From assembly GCA_051294375.1 (NCBI GenBank), contig CM119265.1:20866221-20930220 (forward strand): DNA of 64,000 nt, in the 5' to 3' direction. The position numbers and the translations under genes were made by a program. Shown piece by piece: positions 61,432-64,000 of this stretch. Each line of letters opens with the position of its first letter. Within the stretch, counting starts at the first letter, position 1. A model generated the notes under the pieces. The model saw nothing but the letters and a program-made list of their open reading frames with translations. It was not told where the DNA came from and searched no databases. The stretch is from Paraspadella gotoi. Its lineage: Eukaryota; Chaetognatha.

Positions 61432-61455
61432 AGAGAGAGAGAGAGAGAGAGAGAG
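61361..61455. repeat. (GA)n microsatellite
   Basis: Interrupted GA array of about 95 bases. Confidence 0.94.
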
Positions 61456-63049
61456 GAGCGGCAAGAATAATTTATGGGTTGAGGGTCGCGGCACGGGTCG
61501 CTCGCTGCCGGAGAGCGTGAAGCATTAAAACAAAAACAAACACAAACAAACAAACAAACAAACAGAACAAAGGAAAAGACATTTTAAGAGGAGGCGTAAA
61601 TGTAAAAACTGTGGACGAGTCGTAAGTTTTCATAACTGTCGACTTTTTTAACTTGAGCGGAAAAAAACCGTTATATTGAAAAACCAGATAGTAGCAGATA
61701 ACGGAGAAAATCTATTTATAGATCTAGTAGACTATTTCGAAACAAAATTCTCGTGGGGAAAAAAAGTCGTTGTTGGGCTCCGCTTGTGTTTCAAATCCGT
61801 ACGTCCGTCCGTCCGTCCGTCCGTCCGTCCGTCAATCTGTCCGTACGTCTCGACGTTTCATTCCGTTCGTGACTTGGTCCGGTTCCCACGTGGGATTTTT
61901 TTTTCCATCGGGAAAAACAGAAAACGAATCCCACCTTCGGGGTTACGATGACCTGCAGGTGGACGGCAATGGGTGGCGGAGGGGGAGAGGTGGCATTGGG
62001 TGGCAAAAGGGGAAGTGGTGAAATTGGTGAATGGTTTGCGACGCAGATGAGGAGAATGAGGGGAACAAAATTATTGTTATTTTTGTTTTTTAATTAAAAA
62101 TAGAGAACCTCGGTTATTTACCGTCCTCATGAAAATCTGACGAAATAGAATATGACAAAGAAAGCATTTTAGTCTTTACATGTCTCGTAAGATTTTATGT
62201 TTAGAGTAAAATTCGGTTTGTTTATAGATATTTAAATATTTTTAAAGAGGGTAACGGTTTCCTTTTCCGACAAAGCAACGCCAACGACGACAACGCCAAC
62301 GACATTTTCGACTTCGTCTCTAAATGTAAATTTCTTCTCTGTGGTGGAGCGAGTCATAAAATTACCAGTAAATCTAACATTTGAGAAGAGACGGTCGCCA
62401 TTTTTGCTTTTCAACATGAATGAATTCAAAACCTTTGGTATCATCTTTTCAAAAACCACCCCATTTTGGTTCCTTAATGCCTGATCTTGATTTTAACTAT
62501 AATATTTTGCCATATTCTGTTACCAAACCCTGAACCCATAACAAAATCCCCAACCCTGATCATTAATCCTAAACCTTAGTCCCTAATCTATTACCCTAAT
62601 CGCTAACCTAATCTCCTTATCCGAATCCCTTAACCCAAAGCCTTACCCTCGTCTCTAAACGAAAAACTAACTTAATTCCGAATTTGAAATGGGACGTTTT
62701 GAAAAGATAAGGTGAAACCTTCGAAACCTCAGCCGTTCAGCCTCTTCCGCTCATCAACACCTTTCACCCGATAGAATTTCAACCAAACCGATCTCCGAAA
62801 ATGTAACCACGCCCCCCTTTACCGGAAGAAAGACGCACGTGTGCCTGACACGCTCCGACCCTCTCTCTCTCGCCTGCTCCACGTCAAATGAAAGACGCTG
62901 GAAGAGAATCCACTTCCTTCTATTTTTTTTTCTTCTTCTTCTTCTTCTCATTTTCTTCTTCCTTTTTTTCTTCGCTTTTGTTATTCTTGTCTCCTTCCCG
63001 TTCTTCTTCTTTGTCTTCGTCGCCATCTTGAATTCTTTTTTTTTTTTAC
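61456..63049. other. Non-coding; short GTCC array
   Basis: A (GTCC)n run at about 61799-61832, and CTAACCC/CCTAATC-type degenerate telomere-like hexamers near 62520-62650 that are too irregular to be telomeric. No gene supported. Confidence 0.45.
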
Positions 63050-63183
63050 CGTGACGTCATCGTTTTTCCTTGATTCTTTGCCACGTAAGCTTTTTCCCCG
63101 AAGCCCGTCGTCGTCGTCGTCGTCGTCGTCGTCAATGGCGTCCTCGGCATTGTACCCGTCGCGACGGGCGCCAATGGTCACGG
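63050..63183 (-). CDS. Candidate internal exon with poly-Asp
   Basis: The minus strand has ATTACTTTTTAG before the segment and GTCACG/GTAAAA after it. The 134 bases are open in one phase and read VTIGARRDGYNAEDAI, a poly-Asp run from a CGT array, then a Lys/Arg/Gly-rich stretch ending NDDVT. Mixed composition on both sides of the array favours a real exon. Family unknown. Confidence 0.33.
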
Positions 63184-63329
63184 CTAAAAAGTAATAATCA
63201 ATTATTCATTTCAACGCTTTCAAACGATTTAATATAAGTACATAATAAAGACAAATTTGTATTATTCCTTCTCTTTTTCCTTCCCTAATTTTACCCATTT
63301 TCTATTATATCTACTAAATACTCAGCCTC

Positions 63330-63387
63330 TTCATCATCCTCATCCTCATCATCATCATCATCATCATCATCGTCATCATCATCATCG

Positions 63388-63427
<40 letters not shown>
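63330..63427. repeat. (CAT)n microsatellite
   Basis: About 30 CAT units with CGT interruptions. The plus frame reads poly-His and is not supported as coding. Confidence 0.95.
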
Positions 63428-64000
63428 TTCAAAAGCGTTCTTGACTTCCCCCCCTTCTTCCTCTCCATTATTTTCTTTCTCTTACATTCCCTTCCGATCC
63501 GCACCTCAAGTCACGTCTCTCGAAAATATGCCTCCTGCCCTTTATCCTCCACCTTTCCCTCCCCCTCCCCTTCCTCCTCCCTTCCACCGCCCTCGTTTTC
63601 ATCTCCTCCCAATATGCAATAAATCCTTCAACTAAGATTTACTTCCTTTTCCCCTCAATTTTTCTTTCTCTGCAACAAAAGAATAAAATTGTTTATCTTA
63701 TTTTTAGTCTTGTAGCAGTAAAAACGAAGCGAAACCCGTAAACGAACTAAAAAAAAGGTCACCAACTGCGGCTGCCGAACGAGGGAAATATTTAAATATT
63801 GAAAATGTATTTTTTAAAGTACATGATAGGTACATATTTCAAATACAGTATTACAATGAGACCTCCGTTTCTCGTCATGATAAAAATCTCTGTCGAGACG
63901 TAAGCCGGGCTTAAATGGAAAATAAAAAAAAAGAAAATTTAAAAATGTGAAAAAAAACTTAAGAGTTGGAAAAAGAAAATGGCTGGCGACAAGCTCCTGG
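63428..64000. other. Non-coding right edge
   Basis: Pyrimidine-rich then AT-rich DNA. No feature seen. Confidence 0.5.

Noticed and set aside
62232-62459. 75-codon minus-strand frame starting MVFEKMIPKVLN
   Set aside because: Mixed composition is suggestive, but there are no splice sites, repeat or family match, and a frame of this length is expected by chance in a 64-kb window.
62520-62650. Telomere-like CCTAAC/CTAACCC hexamers
   Set aside because: Irregular and interspersed with other sequence. No run of even four perfect units.

Overview
The window is a mostly non-coding stretch of an invertebrate animal genome with very dense microsatellites. Coding exons are few, interrupted by introns with GT-AG ends, and separated by kilobases. 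The most informative gene is an eight-exon enkurin (ENKUR) orthologue, a protein of motile cilia and sperm flagella, so the source is a metazoan with 9+2 axonemes. Short introns and compact genes suggest an invertebrate. I cannot name the taxon.

Layout. 1-31.4 kb: no convincing gene. It holds (CT/GA)n, AAGAC, CGT and ATG arrays, SINE-like and other dispersed repeats, and two large direct duplications (1107-7396 with 7422-13804; 20839-25993 with 26019-31444). Each pair is split by exactly 25 N and has the geometry of two overlapping contig ends that were scaffolded but not merged, so about 11.8 kb is probably artefactual. 31.7-34.7 kb: a 30-bp and a 24-bp minisatellite, two larger gaps, and a TTTTC array. 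35-41.9 kb: purine-rich minisatellites and one candidate exon.

41.9-58.8 kb is the genic part. A plus-strand first exon of an unrecognised membrane-anchored acidic/Ser-rich protein (41914-42553) lies tail to tail with ENKUR (minus, 43375-45203). After 4.7 kb of intergenic DNA comes a minus-strand gene for a secreted His/Gly-rich then Asp/Glu-rich repeat protein with a GPI-type tail (49872-52169). Its Gly/His block is broken by several apparent indels. Next is an apparently intronless EamA/SLC35G-type transporter (minus, 53143-54207), and then the start of a small membrane protein gene (plus, 56997-57421 and beyond). 58.8-64 kb is again repeat-rich, with two candidate minus-strand exons.

Nothing in the sequence links these genes into a common pathway. 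The most unusual biology is the secreted repeat protein, whose overall architecture resembles prion proteins without recognisable homology. Most long open frames in the left half are microsatellite or pyrimidine-tract translations, not genes.
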